Assembly: GCF_016765615.1 (NCBI RefSeq)
Contig: NZ_JAESWA010000017.1
Span: 248,001 to 312,000, forward strand
Length of the DNA: 64,000 nt
Origin: Clostridium paridis
Lineage (GTDB): Bacteria > Bacillota > Clostridia > Clostridiales > Clostridiaceae
Direction of reading: 5' to 3'
A program made the translations under genes and the position numbers. The notes beneath the pieces were generated by a model. That model was not told the origin of the DNA. It made no database searches and saw only the letters and a program-made list of their open reading frames with translations. Each line of letters opens with the position of its first letter. Position 1 is the stretch's first letter. Of this stretch, positions 7,813 to 17,135 are shown piece by piece.

Positions 7813-8834
7813 ATAAAAGAGTATTGTCCAGTTTTTTTAGATTTAATTTTTACTGTTCCGTCAACCGAAACAAGTTCATATACATCTTCCTTAGAGGAAG
7901 AGTCATCATATCCTATGAAAAGTATATTCCCTTCTAGGTCTTTTTCTATACCCTTCTCTAAATCGATATTCTTAGGAAAATCATATACTAATTTTTTTAA
8001 TTTACCATCACTTAAAAGATACAGTGAAGATAAACCATCTTTCTTTTTTCCTAATATAAATATCTTATCTTCTAACACAATTATGTCATTTATATTCTGT
8101 ACTTCTGTAGTTAATACTTGTACTTTACTATTATCAATATCAAAGGAATTCAGTAATTTATTGCCATCAAAATCAGATGTTAAATAAATTATTTTATTAC
8201 CTTCTATACTTATGTACTCTATTGCCCCTTTCTTTATATCAAGCAAAAGTTTTTCATTATTAGTTTTAGTGTTATAAAGAAATATTCCATTTAATTTACT
8301 TTCAGCTTTCACTCCATAATAAATGATTGAATCATTATCTAACCAACCATAATTGTTCCCTGAAATAAGTGTATTGCTTTTTAGTTCTTTAAACTTTTTA
8401 TTTGAGGAATCAAATATACCTAATGTTACATTATTTTCTTTTATTTCTTTAGAATAAAACACCTTATTCCCGCTAGGTGATAGTTTAACATCCTTTATAT
8501 CTTTCCAATCATCTATTACATTTTCTGTATTTTCATTACCTAATATAAGATTTTTAGAATTGTTCTCTGTTTTTTCCCTTAAATAGCTATTTTCTTTTTT
8601 ATTATAATTTATCAATGTTCCTTCTTCATTGTCTGAAAGCTTTATATTTTTCTCTAAATCTAATATAATTTGCATTTTTCCGTTATTATAGTAATTAACA
8701 CTACCTTGTACCACTTTACTATAATCCTTGAATACACTTTTATTTTTATCTGATTTTACATTATTATCACAAGAATATAAATTTAAAGATAAAACTGCAA
8801 GTACTAAAGGATATGTTGCTTTTTTAATTTTCAT
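7800..8834 (-). CDS. Putative lipoprotein with beta-propeller-like repeats
   Basis: A 344-residue exported protein of unknown function. The N-terminus (MKIKKATYPLVLAVLSLNLYSC) is a signal peptide ending in a lipobox-like LYSC, with Cys22 the likely lipid-modified residue; Tyr at -2 is unusual. The rest holds repeated strand patterns (KLSPSGNKVFYSKE, NNYGWLDNDSIIYYGV, GNKIIYLTSDFDGNKL) like TolB/DPP-IV-type propeller blades. It precedes the pilus-like operon but has its own terminator, so a functional link is unproven. Confidence 0.7.
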   Translation of the reverse strand: MKIKKATYPLVLAVLSLNLYSCDNNVKSDKNKSVFKDYSKVVQGSVNYYNNGKMQIILDLEKNIKLSDNEEGTLINYNKKENSYLREKTENNSKNLILGNENTENVIDDWKDIKDVKLSPSGNKVFYSKEIKENNVTLGIFDSSNKKFKELKSNTLISGNNYGWLDNDSIIYYGVKAESKLNGIFLYNTKTNNEKLLLDIKKGAIEYISIEGNKIIYLTSDFDGNKLLNSFDIDNSKVQVLTTEVQNINDIIVLEDKIFILGKKKDGLSSLYLLSDGKLKKLVYDFPKNIDLEKGIEKDLEGNILFIGYDDSSSKEDVYELVSVDGTVKIKSKKTGQYSFIETN

Positions 8835-8935
8835 AACTTAATCTAAATATCCTCCTATTTATAAAAAGTGATTTATCTATTAATGCATTTTTCTATTTTA
8901 TTTACTCCCCTAAATAGTTCAGCCTATAGAAATTC

Positions 8936-8965
8936 TTGATACTAATGTTTTAAAAATGTTATACT
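8936..8965 (+). promoter_or_regulatory. Candidate SigA promoter of rqcH
   Basis: TTGATA (8936-8941), 18 bases, TATACT (8960-8965), ending 32 bases before the rqcH start codon. Confidence 0.55.
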
Positions 8966-8997
8966 AAATTTATGTTTTTAATGAAAGGAAGATTTCT

Positions 8998-10719
8998 ATG
9001 GCTTTAGACGGTATTTTTTTACACTATTTGGTTGATGAGTTAAAACCATCATTAATTGGTGCTAAAATTGATAAAATAAATCAGCCTGAAAAGGATGAAA
9101 TAATATTAACCTTAAGGACTGGAGGCGAAAATAAGAAATTTCTTATTTCAGCATCTAGTAAACACCCTCGTTTTCATTTTACTAAAGAACCTAAAGCAAA
9201 TCCACTAAAAGCCCCAATGTTTTTAATGGTTTTGAGAAAATATCTATCAAGTGGCAAAATTGTAGATGTTATCCAATATCAAAATGATAGAATAATAACT
9301 CTCTACATTGAAGCTATGGATGAACTTGGGTTCAACTCTCTATATAAGCTAGTTATTGAAATAATGGGTAGACATAGTAATATTACTTTAATAAGGGACA
9401 GAGATAATAAAATCATGGAATGTATAAAACACATATCATCTGACGTAAATTCATACCGTGTCTTATTTCCAGGTGTAACTTACGTATTCCCTCCAGATAG
9501 TAATAAATTAAATCCATTTAACTTTAACAAGGATGAGCTTGTTCAAATTTATAGTGAAAAATCAATTGAATTAGATAAAAACATGTTTTTCAATTTATTT
9601 ACTGGTATAAGTAAACTTCTTAGTTCTGAAATGTTTGACGTTTATTCAAAAAACACCGGAGATAATTCAATTGAAAAAATTTCAGATTTTACTATAAACT
9701 ATTTTAAAAATCTTGAATCACAAATTAAATTCCTGCTTTTTAAAGATAATGAGGAATTTAAAGATTTTTATATAACATCTATAAAAAATTATATGAACTT
9801 AAATTGTGAAGAGTTCCAAGATCCCTCTGAGTTACTAGAATTATTTTTTAAAGGTAAGGATAAACAGGATAGAATTAAATCTAAATCAAGTGGCCTTCAA
9901 AAAATCATCAATACTAATATAGAAAGATGTAATAAAAAGTTAAGTATACTAACTTCTACATTAAATGAATGTAAGAAGAAAGATAGCTATAAGATTAAAG
10001 GTGACCTACTTACAGCATACATTTATAGTATAAAAAAGGGTGACAATTCAATTAAACTTTTAAATTTTTATAATGAAAATGAAGAAGAATATTTGGATAT
10101 TGATCTTGATACAAATAAAACCCCTTCAGAAAATATTCAATATTATTATAAGAAATATAATAAACTAAAAAAATCTGAGGAAAATGCCCTTGAGCAACTA
10201 AGCAAAAATGATGAAGAATTAGAATATCTTAAATCTGTACTTTCGAATCTCGAGAATTCAGAACAATATTCAGATATTGATGATATAAAGAAGGAATTAA
10301 TTGAAACAGGATATATAAGATTCAAGAAGAGTCCTAAAGATAAAAAGGATAAGGCAACTAAACCACTTCATTTCATTTCTAGTGATGGAATAGATATTTT
10401 TGTGGGTAAAAATAATATCCAAAATGATTATCTTACTTTAAAGTTTGCACACAAAGAAGATACTTGGCTTCATACAAAGGATATACCAGGTTCTCATGTA
10501 ATAATTAAAGGTGGAAATATCCCTGATAGTACCCTTGTAGAAGCAGCTAACCTAGCAGCTTATTATAGCAAAGGAAAACTGTCTTCAAATATTCCTATTG
10601 ACTATACTAAAGTTAAATATGTAAAAAAACCAAACTCAGCTAAACCGGGAATGGTTATTTATACAAATAATAAAACTATCTATGTTAATCCAATTGAACC
10701 TAATTTAATAAGAAAATAA
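8998..10719 (+). CDS. rqcH: Rqc2/NEMF-family ribosome quality control protein RqcH
   Basis: RqcH binds obstructed 50S subunits carrying peptidyl-tRNA and adds C-terminal alanine tails that mark the nascent chain for degradation. Older annotations call it FbpA, a fibronectin-binding protein. The 573 residues follow the family order: NFACT-N (MALDGIFLHYLVDELKP, EIMGRHSNITL), a helical/coiled-coil middle (about 290-430), and NFACT-R at the C-terminus (THKDIPGSHVI-type segment seen here as HTKDIPGSHVIIKGG, then KPGMVIYTNNKTI). ATG after GAAAGGAAG. It stands alone, convergent with the methyltransferase gene. Confidence 0.93.
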   Translation: MALDGIFLHYLVDELKPSLIGAKIDKINQPEKDEIILTLRTGGENKKFLISASSKHPRFHFTKEPKANPLKAPMFLMVLRKYLSSGKIVDVIQYQNDRIITLYIEAMDELGFNSLYKLVIEIMGRHSNITLIRDRDNKIMECIKHISSDVNSYRVLFPGVTYVFPPDSNKLNPFNFNKDELVQIYSEKSIELDKNMFFNLFTGISKLLSSEMFDVYSKNTGDNSIEKISDFTINYFKNLESQIKFLLFKDNEEFKDFYITSIKNYMNLNCEEFQDPSELLELFFKGKDKQDRIKSKSSGLQKIINTNIERCNKKLSILTSTLNECKKKDSYKIKGDLLTAYIYSIKKGDNSIKLLNFYNENEEEYLDIDLDTNKTPSENIQYYYKKYNKLKKSEENALEQLSKNDEELEYLKSVLSNLENSEQYSDIDDIKKELIETGYIRFKKSPKDKKDKATKPLHFISSDGIDIFVGKNNIQNDYLTLKFAHKEDTWLHTKDIPGSHVIIKGGNIPDSTLVEAANLAAYYSKGKLSSNIPIDYTKVKYVKKPNSAKPGMVIYTNNKTIYVNPIEPNLIRK

Positions 10720-10720
10720 A

Positions 10721-10754
10721 AAAGCAGGGCATTAATTAATTAATGCTCTGCTTT
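10721..10754. terminator. Bidirectional terminator between rqcH and the methyltransferase gene
   Basis: AAAGCAGGGCATTAA pairs with TTAATGCTCTGCTTT with one internal G-T wobble. A-rich and T-rich flanks let it serve both convergent genes. Confidence 0.85.
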
Positions 10755-10764
10755 CATTGAAACT

Positions 10765-11880
10765 TTATTTTCTAAAATATTCATAATAGTAACATTTTAA
10801 TCTACCATTATATAACTTTCTGTTTTTATCTGACTTAAGTCCAAAAAGTTTCTGAAAATCTTCATATGAAGTTAGAATATTCATCTGAACTTTTGGATTA
10901 CTTTCTTTTAGTTCACCAAGCTTCTTGTATAAAACTCTAATTTCTGCTTCCTCACCAATTCTTTCTCCATATGGAGGGTTAGAAATTATAAATACATCAT
11001 CTTTTTTAAGTTCAAACTCTTTAAAATCTTGCTTATGGAATTCAATATTTCCTGAAACACCAGCAAGCCTTGCATTATCCTTAGCAACAGACAATAATCT
11101 ACCATTTATATCATAACCGAATAGTTTGATATTATTATTCTTTATTGACTTTCTTGCTCCATCTCTCACTTGATCCCAAAGGGATTTAGACATATTAGGC
11201 CATTCTTCACTAACAAATTTTCTATTTAATCCTGGTGCCATATCCCTTGCAATCATTGCAGCTTCAATTAATATTGTTCCTGAACCGCAAAAAGGATCAA
11301 TTAAAGTTTCTTTACCAGACCACTTAGATAAAAGAACCATAGCTGCTGCAAGTGTTTCTTTTAGTGGTGCCTCACCTGCTTTTTCCCTATATCCTCTTTT
11401 ATGTAATCCAAGTCCAGATGTATCCACGGATAATGTTGCCTTATCTTTTAATAAGGATATTTCTGTCTTGTACACAGGACCATCCTCTGAAAAAATTGTT
11501 CTATTGTACTTCTCTTGCATACTTGTAACTATAGCCTTTTTAACTATTGATTGACAATCTGGTACTGAATGTAATGTAGACTTAACCGATTTCCCAGTTA
11601 CATGCATTTTACCATCTACCGGTATTAATGCCCCCCAATTTATAGCTTTTGTACCTTGAAATAGCTCTTCAAAACTTCTAGCTTCAAATTCTCCCATATT
11701 TATTAATATTCTTTCTGCAGTTCTTAAATGTATGTTAGCTATGACAATATCTAATTCATCTCCAGTGAAATGAACTTTACCATTTTCAAGTATCAATTCA
11801 TCATATCCTAAAGATTTTAGTTCCTTTGCTACTACTGATTCTAGCCCAAAGGCAGATGTTGCGATTAAATTATAATCCAT
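10765..11880 (-). CDS. THUMP-domain 23S rRNA (guanine-N2) methyltransferase, RlmL/YpsC type
   Basis: SAM-dependent RNA methyltransferase. The N-terminal ferredoxin-like/THUMP part (residues about 1-155) should bind RNA. The catalytic domain shows SAM motif I (DPFCGSGTILIEAA, about 195-208) and the N6/N2-methylase motif NPPYGER (about 298-304). It matches the 370-residue Firmicute family resembling the RlmL N-terminal half, which forms m2G2445 in E. coli; the exact target here is inferred. It begins 14 bases after pyrR ends and may be cotranscribed with it. Confidence 0.9.
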   Translation of the reverse strand: MDYNLIATSAFGLESVVAKELKSLGYDELILENGKVHFTGDELDIVIANIHLRTAERILINMGEFEARSFEELFQGTKAINWGALIPVDGKMHVTGKSVKSTLHSVPDCQSIVKKAIVTSMQEKYNRTIFSEDGPVYKTEISLLKDKATLSVDTSGLGLHKRGYREKAGEAPLKETLAAAMVLLSKWSGKETLIDPFCGSGTILIEAAMIARDMAPGLNRKFVSEEWPNMSKSLWDQVRDGARKSIKNNNIKLFGYDINGRLLSVAKDNARLAGVSGNIEFHKQDFKEFELKKDDVFIISNPPYGERIGEEAEIRVLYKKLGELKESNPKVQMNILTSYEDFQKLFGLKSDKNRKLYNGRLKCYYYEYFRK

Positions 11881-11894
11881 TAAATATGCTCCTT

Positions 11895-12431
11895 TTACTT
11901 TTCATATATTTTAACAGAATCTTCTTTGTCTATTTCCTTAATTTCTACAGCTATTACCTCAGAGCCTGAAGTTGGAATGTTTTTACCAACATAATCAGCT
12001 CTTATAGGAAGTTCTTTATGTCCCCTATCAATAAGTACAGCAAGTTGTATTGATTTAGGTCTTTGATAATCAATTATAGCATCAATTGCAGCTCTGGCAG
12101 TTCTGCATGTAAATAGAACATCATCTATTATAATAACCTTTTTATTTTTTATCTCAATTCCTATATCATTATCGGATACAGAAGGAGCTTGACCAATTTC
12201 ACCTAAATCATCTCTATAAAGAGTAATATCTACCTTCCCTACCGGAACCTCTATACCTTCTATATTTTTTATTTGTTCAGCAATTCTTTGTGCTAAAGGA
12301 TATCCTCGTCTTTTAATACCTATAAGTACTATATCTTCAACACCTTTATTTTTTTCGATAATCTCATGAGATATTCTAATCAAGCTTCGTCTTATTGCAT
12401 TTTCGTCTAATAAGATTGATTTTAATTTCAT
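11895..12431 (-). CDS. pyrR: Bifunctional pyrimidine regulatory protein / uracil phosphoribosyltransferase
   Basis: PyrR binds pyr mRNA leaders when UMP is high and causes attenuation; it also has weak UPRTase activity. The 178 residues are the family's normal length. The PRPP loop reads [18 protein letters not shown]: the acidic pair and Thr-Arg are kept, but the Gly common in this loop is Cys. Other family features include [13 protein letters not shown]-type residues (here [15 protein letters not shown]). The pyr operon is not in the window. It follows the rluD-type gene by 8 bases, a common Firmicute order. Confidence 0.95.
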   Translation of the reverse strand: MKLKSILLDENAIRRSLIRISHEIIEKNKGVEDIVLIGIKRRGYPLAQRIAEQIKNIEGIEVPVGKVDITLYRDDLGEIGQAPSVSDNDIGIEIKNKKVIIIDDVLFTCRTARAAIDAIIDYQRPKSIQLAVLIDRGHKELPIRADYVGKNIPTSGSEVIAVEIKEIDKEDSVKIYEK

Positions 12432-12439
12432 TTTTCCAC

Positions 12440-13348
12440 CTATCCCCTTAATTTTTTAATTGCTTCTTGAAAATATTCAGGAAGTTCTGAAGAAAACTCC
12501 ATATATTCTTTTGTACTTGGATGTATAAAACCTAATACTCTTGCATGTAGCATTTGCCCATTCGTTGAAGTTTTTTGCTTTTTAAATCCATAAACAGGGT
12601 CTCCAACTAAAGGGTGTCCTATTTTAGCCATATGCACTCTTATCTGATGGGTTCTACCAGTTTCCAAATTACATTTAATAAGAGTACATTTATCATATAC
12701 TTCTATAACCTCATAATGTGTAATTGCTTCCCTTCCATCTTCAACAATTGCCATCTTAATTCTCTCTTTTGGATGCCTTCCAATAGGTGCATTTACTGTT
12801 CCTTTTAAGTCTTTTACCCTACCTTCAACTAAAGCAATATACTCTCTTTTCATAGAATGATCCTTTAGTTGCTTTGATAAAAAGCTATGACTTTGATCAT
12901 TTTTAGCTATTACTAATACTCCTGATGTATCTTTATCAATCCTATGTACTATTCCAGGTCTAATTACACCATTTATTCCTGAAAGATCTTTACAGTGAAA
13001 TAATAAAGCATTAACTAATGTTCCTGTATAATTTCCAGGAGCTGGATGTACAACCATGCCCTGTGGTTTATTTACTACTATTACATCTTTATCTTCATAA
13101 ATTATATCAAGTGGAATATTTTCAGCTTCAACCTGAAGATTTGTAGCCTCAGGTAACTCTACGCTAACCACATCATTTATTTTTAATTTATAACTACTTT
13201 TTATATTCTTTTCATTTACTAAAACATTTTTAGAATCTATCAATTCTTGAATAAAACTTCTAGACTTATCCGTTAAGACTTCGGATAAATACTTATCTAT
13301 TCGCATATCGACAAACTCTTCATTTACACTTAACCTTATTAATTCCAT
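12440..13348 (-). CDS. rluD: RluD/RluA-family pseudouridine synthase
   Basis: Converts specific uridines in 23S rRNA to pseudouridine. It has an N-terminal S4 RNA-binding domain (residues about 10-75, [19 protein letters not shown]) and the catalytic motif [18 protein letters not shown], where the first Asp after the Arg-Ile is the catalytic nucleophile. The C-terminal [20 protein letters not shown] motif is also present. The length of 302 residues is normal. In many clostridia lspA precedes this gene; here the gap to the DksA-type gene is only 26 bases, so lspA is absent from this spot. The exact uridine targets are not predictable. Confidence 0.93.
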   Translation of the reverse strand: MELIRLSVNEEFVDMRIDKYLSEVLTDKSRSFIQELIDSKNVLVNEKNIKSSYKLKINDVVSVELPEATNLQVEAENIPLDIIYEDKDVIVVNKPQGMVVHPAPGNYTGTLVNALLFHCKDLSGINGVIRPGIVHRIDKDTSGVLVIAKNDQSHSFLSKQLKDHSMKREYIALVEGRVKDLKGTVNAPIGRHPKERIKMAIVEDGREAITHYEVIEVYDKCTLIKCNLETGRTHQIRVHMAKIGHPLVGDPVYGFKKQKTSTNGQMLHARVLGFIHPSTKEYMEFSSELPEYFQEAIKKLRG

Positions 13349-13374
13349 AATAATTATTGCCTCTCCCGCTAAAA

Positions 13375-13992
13375 CTAATCTGGTAAACTTGCTTTATATT
13401 GATCGTTGCTAATCTTTTCTATTGGATCAACATATTCATCATCATCATTATAAAGATTATCTGAATTATCTATACTATAATAATCATCTACTTTATTATA
13501 GTTATATACATCTTGATAATTATCAACAGTTCCATCTACAATATTTTCTTTTCTATTTGCATGATCAAAGTAAAACGGATTTTCTAAAACCTTTTCTTCA
13601 ACAGGTCTCTCTATTTCACTTGTTTCAGAAGAAATTTTCTTTTGACATTCAATGCAATACTCAGCATAAGGTATAAAATCTAATCTTTCCTTTGATATTT
13701 CATTTCCACAGTATTTGCACTTACCATATGTACCATTTTCAATAGAATCTAATGATCTTTCAATTTGATAGTAAATTTTATCCTCTCTGGCTTTTAGTGC
13801 AATTCCTGTTTCCATAGTATAAATTTCTCCAGCTGTATCAGCAGGATGATTGTCATAATGAGATATTTCAGATGCTACCTCTATGTTAGTATAAATCATA
13901 TCATTATCTCTAAGATTTTTTATAATTTTTTCAACTTCTTCCTTTTCACTCAATAGTTTCTTTTTATAAAGCTTCATTAAATTGTCGTCCAT
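13375..13992 (-). CDS. TraR/DksA-type zinc-finger protein (YteA family) with acidic tail
   Basis: A 205-residue protein of the YteA family, distant relatives of DksA that may act on RNA polymerase. Residues about 1-85 are helical and charged. A C4 zinc finger follows (CKYCGNE, then YCIECQ at about 90-120). The last 75 residues are a low-complexity tail rich in Asp, Tyr and Asn, probably disordered. I chose the ATG at 13992 because GAGGGTGG precedes it; the frame opens further upstream but lacks a better site. It is alone between palindromic repeat copy 1 and the rluD-type gene. Confidence 0.85.
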   Translation of the reverse strand: MDDNLMKLYKKKLLSEKEEVEKIIKNLRDNDMIYTNIEVASEISHYDNHPADTAGEIYTMETGIALKAREDKIYYQIERSLDSIENGTYGKCKYCGNEISKERLDFIPYAEYCIECQKKISSETSEIERPVEEKVLENPFYFDHANRKENIVDGTVDNYQDVYNYNKVDDYYSIDNSDNLYNDDDEYVDPIEKISNDQYKASLPD

Positions 13993-14048
13993 AATACCAC
14001 CCTCTTTTGATTTTTTAAATCTAACTTCAACATATATGATTCTCACTT

Positions 14049-14116
14049 ATAGGGTTTTTATAGAAAACTTAACTTATTCTTTCATAAAAAAGTAATTAGT
14101 TTAACTTAAACCCTAT
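14049..14116 (-). repeat. Palindromic repeat, copy 1 (internally deleted)
   Basis: About 68 bases with ends ATAGGGTTTTTATAG and TAAACCCTAT. Read on the minus strand it matches both outer arms of the full-length element, but the middle including the apex is missing. It lies upstream of the DksA-type gene. Confidence 0.75.
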
Positions 14117-14260
14117 ATTATTGTTATATATGTTGTCGATTAGAATTACTCATATATATTCTTATCAAAATCAAGTAATATTATTATTACAATATACTCT
14201 TAATTTACATATTATAAAGTATATGATAAATTTAAGCTAACTAAATTTCAAGAGATTTCT

Positions 14261-14294
14261 AAAAAAAAAGAAGCAAAATCTATACAGATTTTGC
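14261..14294 (-). terminator. Terminator after divIVA
   Basis: On the minus strand, GCAAAATC, a 6-base loop, GATTTTGC, then TTC and nine T. Confidence 0.9.
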
Positions 14295-14302
14295 ACTTAA
14301 AA

Positions 14303-14899
14303 CTATTTATTTGCAAAAAAACTTTTTATTTGATCAAGATCGGTATTACTAACTTCTTCTTCAATTGATTCATTAGTTATTGGTTCCTCTTCAATAGTTC
14401 TTTCTTCTATAACTTCTTCTACAGGAGTACCAATGCTATAATTTTTAATTACTTCTTTCTCCAAATCATCAAAAGTTTCTAGTTGTGTATTCATAAAGTT
14501 TCTAAACTTAGCTCTAAATCTTACAAATTCTTGCTTCACTTTATCATATTCATCATTAATTTGTATTACATCTCCATGAGCCTTATCTAATATTTTTTGT
14601 GCTGCATCGTTTGCATTCTTTACAATTAAATCAGCCTCTTTTTGTGATGAAGATCTTGCTTGTTCTGCTGCATTTTGAGCTAATAAAAGAGTATTTTGAA
14701 TTGTATTTTCAATCTTATTATAGTGATCTAACTTTTCAGTTAAATTTGTTACAGTATCCTTTAGGTGAGAATTTTCTTTGTAAATCTCTTCATAGTTTTC
14801 AACTATTTCATCAAGAAATTCATCTACTTCTTCTGGACTGTATCCTCTAAGCCCTCTTTTAAACTCCTTATTACTTATGTCTGCTGGAGTAATTTTCAT
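14303..14899 (-). CDS. divIVA: DivIVA-type septum/pole protein
   Basis: DivIVA recognises curved membrane at septa and poles and organises division and sporulation proteins. The N-terminus MKITPADISNKEFKRGLRGY followed by EEVDEFLDEI is the lipid-binding/hexamer domain. Residues about 40-150 are coiled coil and the last 40 are acidic. I chose the ATG at 14899 (198 residues), seven bases after GAGGT. A GTG nine bases upstream overlaps that site. It is the last gene of a conserved yggS-sepF-yggT-ylmH-divIVA string and ends in a strong terminator. Confidence 0.93.
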   Translation of the reverse strand: MKITPADISNKEFKRGLRGYSPEEVDEFLDEIVENYEEIYKENSHLKDTVTNLTEKLDHYNKIENTIQNTLLLAQNAAEQARSSSQKEADLIVKNANDAAQKILDKAHGDVIQINDEYDKVKQEFVRFRAKFRNFMNTQLETFDDLEKEVIKNYSIGTPVEEVIEERTIEEEPITNESIEEEVSNTDLDQIKSFFANK

Positions 14900-14915
14900 A
14901 CGTATCACCTCTACA

Positions 14916-15683
14916 TTATGTATATTTTTTTATTTTAATTCTTAGTTTATCACTTTTTGTTTTCCCAACTATTTCACTAATTAGATACTTACCTTTGCCT
15001 CTTATAGTAATTCTTGAATCTAATTTTACCTCTGAGCTCTTATTAATATCATCAGAGTAATCTATAAGTACTTTCCCAGAGTCAACAAGTTTTACTGCAT
15101 TGGCTCTTGAACAATTAGCAATTTCACTTACTATTGCATCTGCTCTAAGTGAAGCTACACTAATAATTGACTCAGTAAAATCCATATGTGGTAATTCCTC
15201 TATATCAGCTACCAATTCAACAGTACAAGGATTTTTGCCTACAGAAATAAGGTTTTCAATTATAAACTTGCCAATTTCATCACAAGCTACAAAATAGCAC
15301 TTATTATCTTTAATAACTAAATCCCCAATTTTATTTCTCTTTATTCCTAAAGACAATATTGCACCTAAATAATCCTTGTGCTCTAAAACTTTAAACTTTG
15401 AATTGTTTATTATTTTTAGCACTGTAATAGGGTACGGAGTATTATAGCCATTGTTGAATGAAATCATTCTTCTTTCACTTTCCTCAAATACACCGTTGCA
15501 CTCTATTTTCATTACATGAGATAACCTTTTGTAAAAAAAGTTCCATATATTAGGGGTTAAAAAATCCTGTGTAAAAATAGTAGTTTCATATTGCATAGAA
15601 ATATTAGCCTTCTCCAAAACAGATTGTGCTAAATTTAATTCTTCTCCTGTAAAATGTGCAATTAATTCTTTTTTATCAATCAT
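14916..15683 (-). CDS. ylmH: YlmH-type S4-domain RNA-binding protein
   Basis: A 255-residue protein of the YlmH/RqcP2 family. Its C-terminal S4 domain (SLRADAIVSEIANCSRANAV, residues about 170-230) binds RNA. In Bacillus the related YlmH has been tied to ribosome quality control as well as to the division operon; that role is knowledge, not visible here. The N-terminal two-thirds is the usual alpha/beta part. It starts 3 bases after the yggT stop and is followed by divIVA after 16 bases. rqcH lies about 5 kb away in this window. Confidence 0.9.
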   Translation of the reverse strand: MIDKKELIAHFTGEELNLAQSVLEKANISMQYETTIFTQDFLTPNIWNFFYKRLSHVMKIECNGVFEESERRMISFNNGYNTPYPITVLKIINNSKFKVLEHKDYLGAILSLGIKRNKIGDLVIKDNKCYFVACDEIGKFIIENLISVGKNPCTVELVADIEELPHMDFTESIISVASLRADAIVSEIANCSRANAVKLVDSGKVLIDYSDDINKSSEVKLDSRITIRGKGKYLISEIVGKTKSDKLRIKIKKYT

Positions 15684-15686
15684 TTT

Positions 15687-15938
15687 TTATAATAACCTAA
15701 ATAATAAAGATTGTATGAATTGTATTGCAAGTAATGCTAATAATGGAGAAAAATCAATTGGTAGATTTAAATTAAGTCTATCTTGTAGTCTTCTAAAAGG
15801 CTCCATTATAGGACCAGTAAATTTATTTAATGAACGATATATATTAACAGCATAACCCATTTGAGCTGCCATAGATAATATAACATCCAAAATTATAGCC
15901 CACTCTAATATTTTAAAAAGCAAAAGTATAGCTATCAC
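15687..15938 (-). CDS. yggT: YggT family membrane protein
   Basis: An 83-residue integral membrane protein with two hydrophobic helices (residues about 2-25 and 60-82) and the family loop NKFTGPIMEPFRRL, which precedes a conserved DFSPLLALLAIQ segment. The molecular function is not established. It is conserved between sepF and ylmH in Gram-positive bacteria, which suggests a role in envelope or division. The adjoining ylmH starts within 3 bases. Confidence 0.92.
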   Translation of the reverse strand: MIAILLLFKILEWAIILDVILSMAAQMGYAVNIYRSLNKFTGPIMEPFRRLQDRLNLNLPIDFSPLLALLAIQFIQSLLFRLL

Positions 15939-16011
15939 ACGATTTCAATCCCTTCTTTAATAGTAATTATATTCTTAAATCTGAGTATAAATAAGAGTAT
16001 TCTTCACTATA

Positions 16012-16461
16012 CTATTTACTCCAATTAAATATTCCCTTTGATGATAATTCACTTTTCAATTCATTTGTTACTTCAACATTTGAAGGTGATAGTATATATA
16101 CCCCTTTTTCAACTTCTTGAAGTTCCCCAGCTAATGCAAAGCATGCACCAGAAACGAAATCTAATAGTCTTTGTGCAATTTTAGTTTCAAGAGCAGTAGA
16201 GTTTATAACTACTATTCTTCTAGCTTTTAATGCCTCACATATTTCAGTAGCATCATCATATACTGTAGGTTTTTTAATTGTTACCTTTGCTGACGAAGAA
16301 GTATGTATATTAACTACTTTATTACTCTTTTTATTAGAGATAATCGGTTCAACTTCTTCAACCTCATCCATTAATTCATCATCTTCAAAATCTTCGTATT
16401 CGTCATCGTATTCTCCAAATCCAAATAATCCTTTTACTTTATCAACCATTTTAGCTGCCAT
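16012..16461 (-). CDS. sepF: Cell division protein SepF
   Basis: SepF tethers FtsZ filaments to the membrane and arranges them at the septum. The N-terminus is an amphipathic membrane-binding helix ([15 protein letters not shown]), followed by an acidic linker (residues about 17-45). The core domain begins near residue 60 ([19 protein letters not shown]) and holds the dimer motif [17 protein letters not shown]. The length of 149 residues is typical. It lies 15 bases downstream of yggS. Confidence 0.95.
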   Translation of the reverse strand: MAAKMVDKVKGLFGFGEYDDEYEDFEDDELMDEVEEVEPIISNKKSNKVVNIHTSSSAKVTIKKPTVYDDATEICEALKARRIVVINSTALETKIAQRLLDFVSGACFALAGELQEVEKGVYILSPSNVEVTNELKSELSSKGIFNWSK

Positions 16462-16475
16462 CTTTTATTTACCTC

Positions 16476-17135
16476 CTAATTATATATTCTTTGGCCGAAT
16501 ATTCCTTCACCGATTCTAACCATATTACTACCTTCTTCAATTGCAGTTTTATAGTCTTTAGTCATTCCCATTGAAAGATATTCCATTTGAACATTTTTGT
16601 AATTCTTTTCACTTAGGGTATTCCAAATTCCCTTTGTTTTTCTAAAGTAGAACCTATTACTTTCTACATCTCCTTTAGGTATTATTACCATAATTCCTAA
16701 AGCTTTAACATAGTTACACTTTTCAATTTCTTCAATGATATTTTCAATGTCCTCCTCAAAAATACCCGTTTTACTTTCCTCTTTACCAATATTTATCTGT
16801 ATAAGAACTCTTGCAATCATATTTTCAGCACTATATACCTTTTCTATTTGCTGCAAAAGTTTAATTGAATCGAGTGAATGTATTAAGTGTACTTTTCCAA
16901 CTAGGTATTTAACTTTATTGGTTTGAAGGTGTCCTATGAGATGCCATCTAACATCCTTATGAAATCTATCGTACTTTTCCATAAGTTCTTGAACTTTATT
17001 TTCTCCAAAGTCCCTCATTCCACATTCATATGCATCTTCTAAATCTTGTAATGGTTTAGTTTTTGAAACGGCTATAAGTGTTACTTTATCAGGTATTTCT
17101 TTTTGTATATTAAATATATTTTCTCTTATACTCAA
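16476..17135 (-). CDS. yggS: YggS-type pyridoxal phosphate homeostasis protein
   Basis: PLP-binding TIM-barrel protein (PLPBP/YlmE) that controls free PLP and amino-acid balance; no catalytic activity is known. The PLP lysine lies in LIAVSKTKP (about residue 25). Other family segments are DFGENKVQEL, WHLIGHLQTNKVK and MGMTKDYKTAIEEGSNMVRIGEGIFG. The start is TTG at 17135, about nine bases after AAGGGG. It is the first gene of the division string. The upstream 400 bases contain a hairpin and palindromic repeat copy 2. Confidence 0.95.
   Translation of the reverse strand: MSIRENIFNIQKEIPDKVTLIAVSKTKPLQDLEDAYECGMRDFGENKVQELMEKYDRFHKDVRWHLIGHLQTNKVKYLVGKVHLIHSLDSIKLLQQIEKVYSAENMIARVLIQINIGKEESKTGIFEEDIENIIEEIEKCNYVKALGIMVIIPKGDVESNRFYFRKTKGIWNTLSEKNYKNVQMEYLSMGMTKDYKTAIEEGSNMVRIGEGIFGQRIYN

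Larger units (their letters stand above)
13993..14302. other. Intergenic stretch between divIVA and the DksA-type gene
   Basis: About 310 bases with no gene. It holds palindromic repeat copy 1 (14049-14116), an A/T-rich stretch of about 140 bases in which I see no clear signal, and the divIVA terminator at 14261-14294. Confidence 0.7.

Noticed and set aside
8835-8997. Regulatory RNA between the lipoprotein gene and rqcH
   Set aside because: I found only a promoter-like pair for rqcH and no stable structure.
13422-13676. Plus-strand frame with a His- and Tyr-rich peptide
   Set aside because: It is the antisense of the Asp/Tyr-rich tail of the DksA-type gene, with no ribosome binding site or conservation signal.
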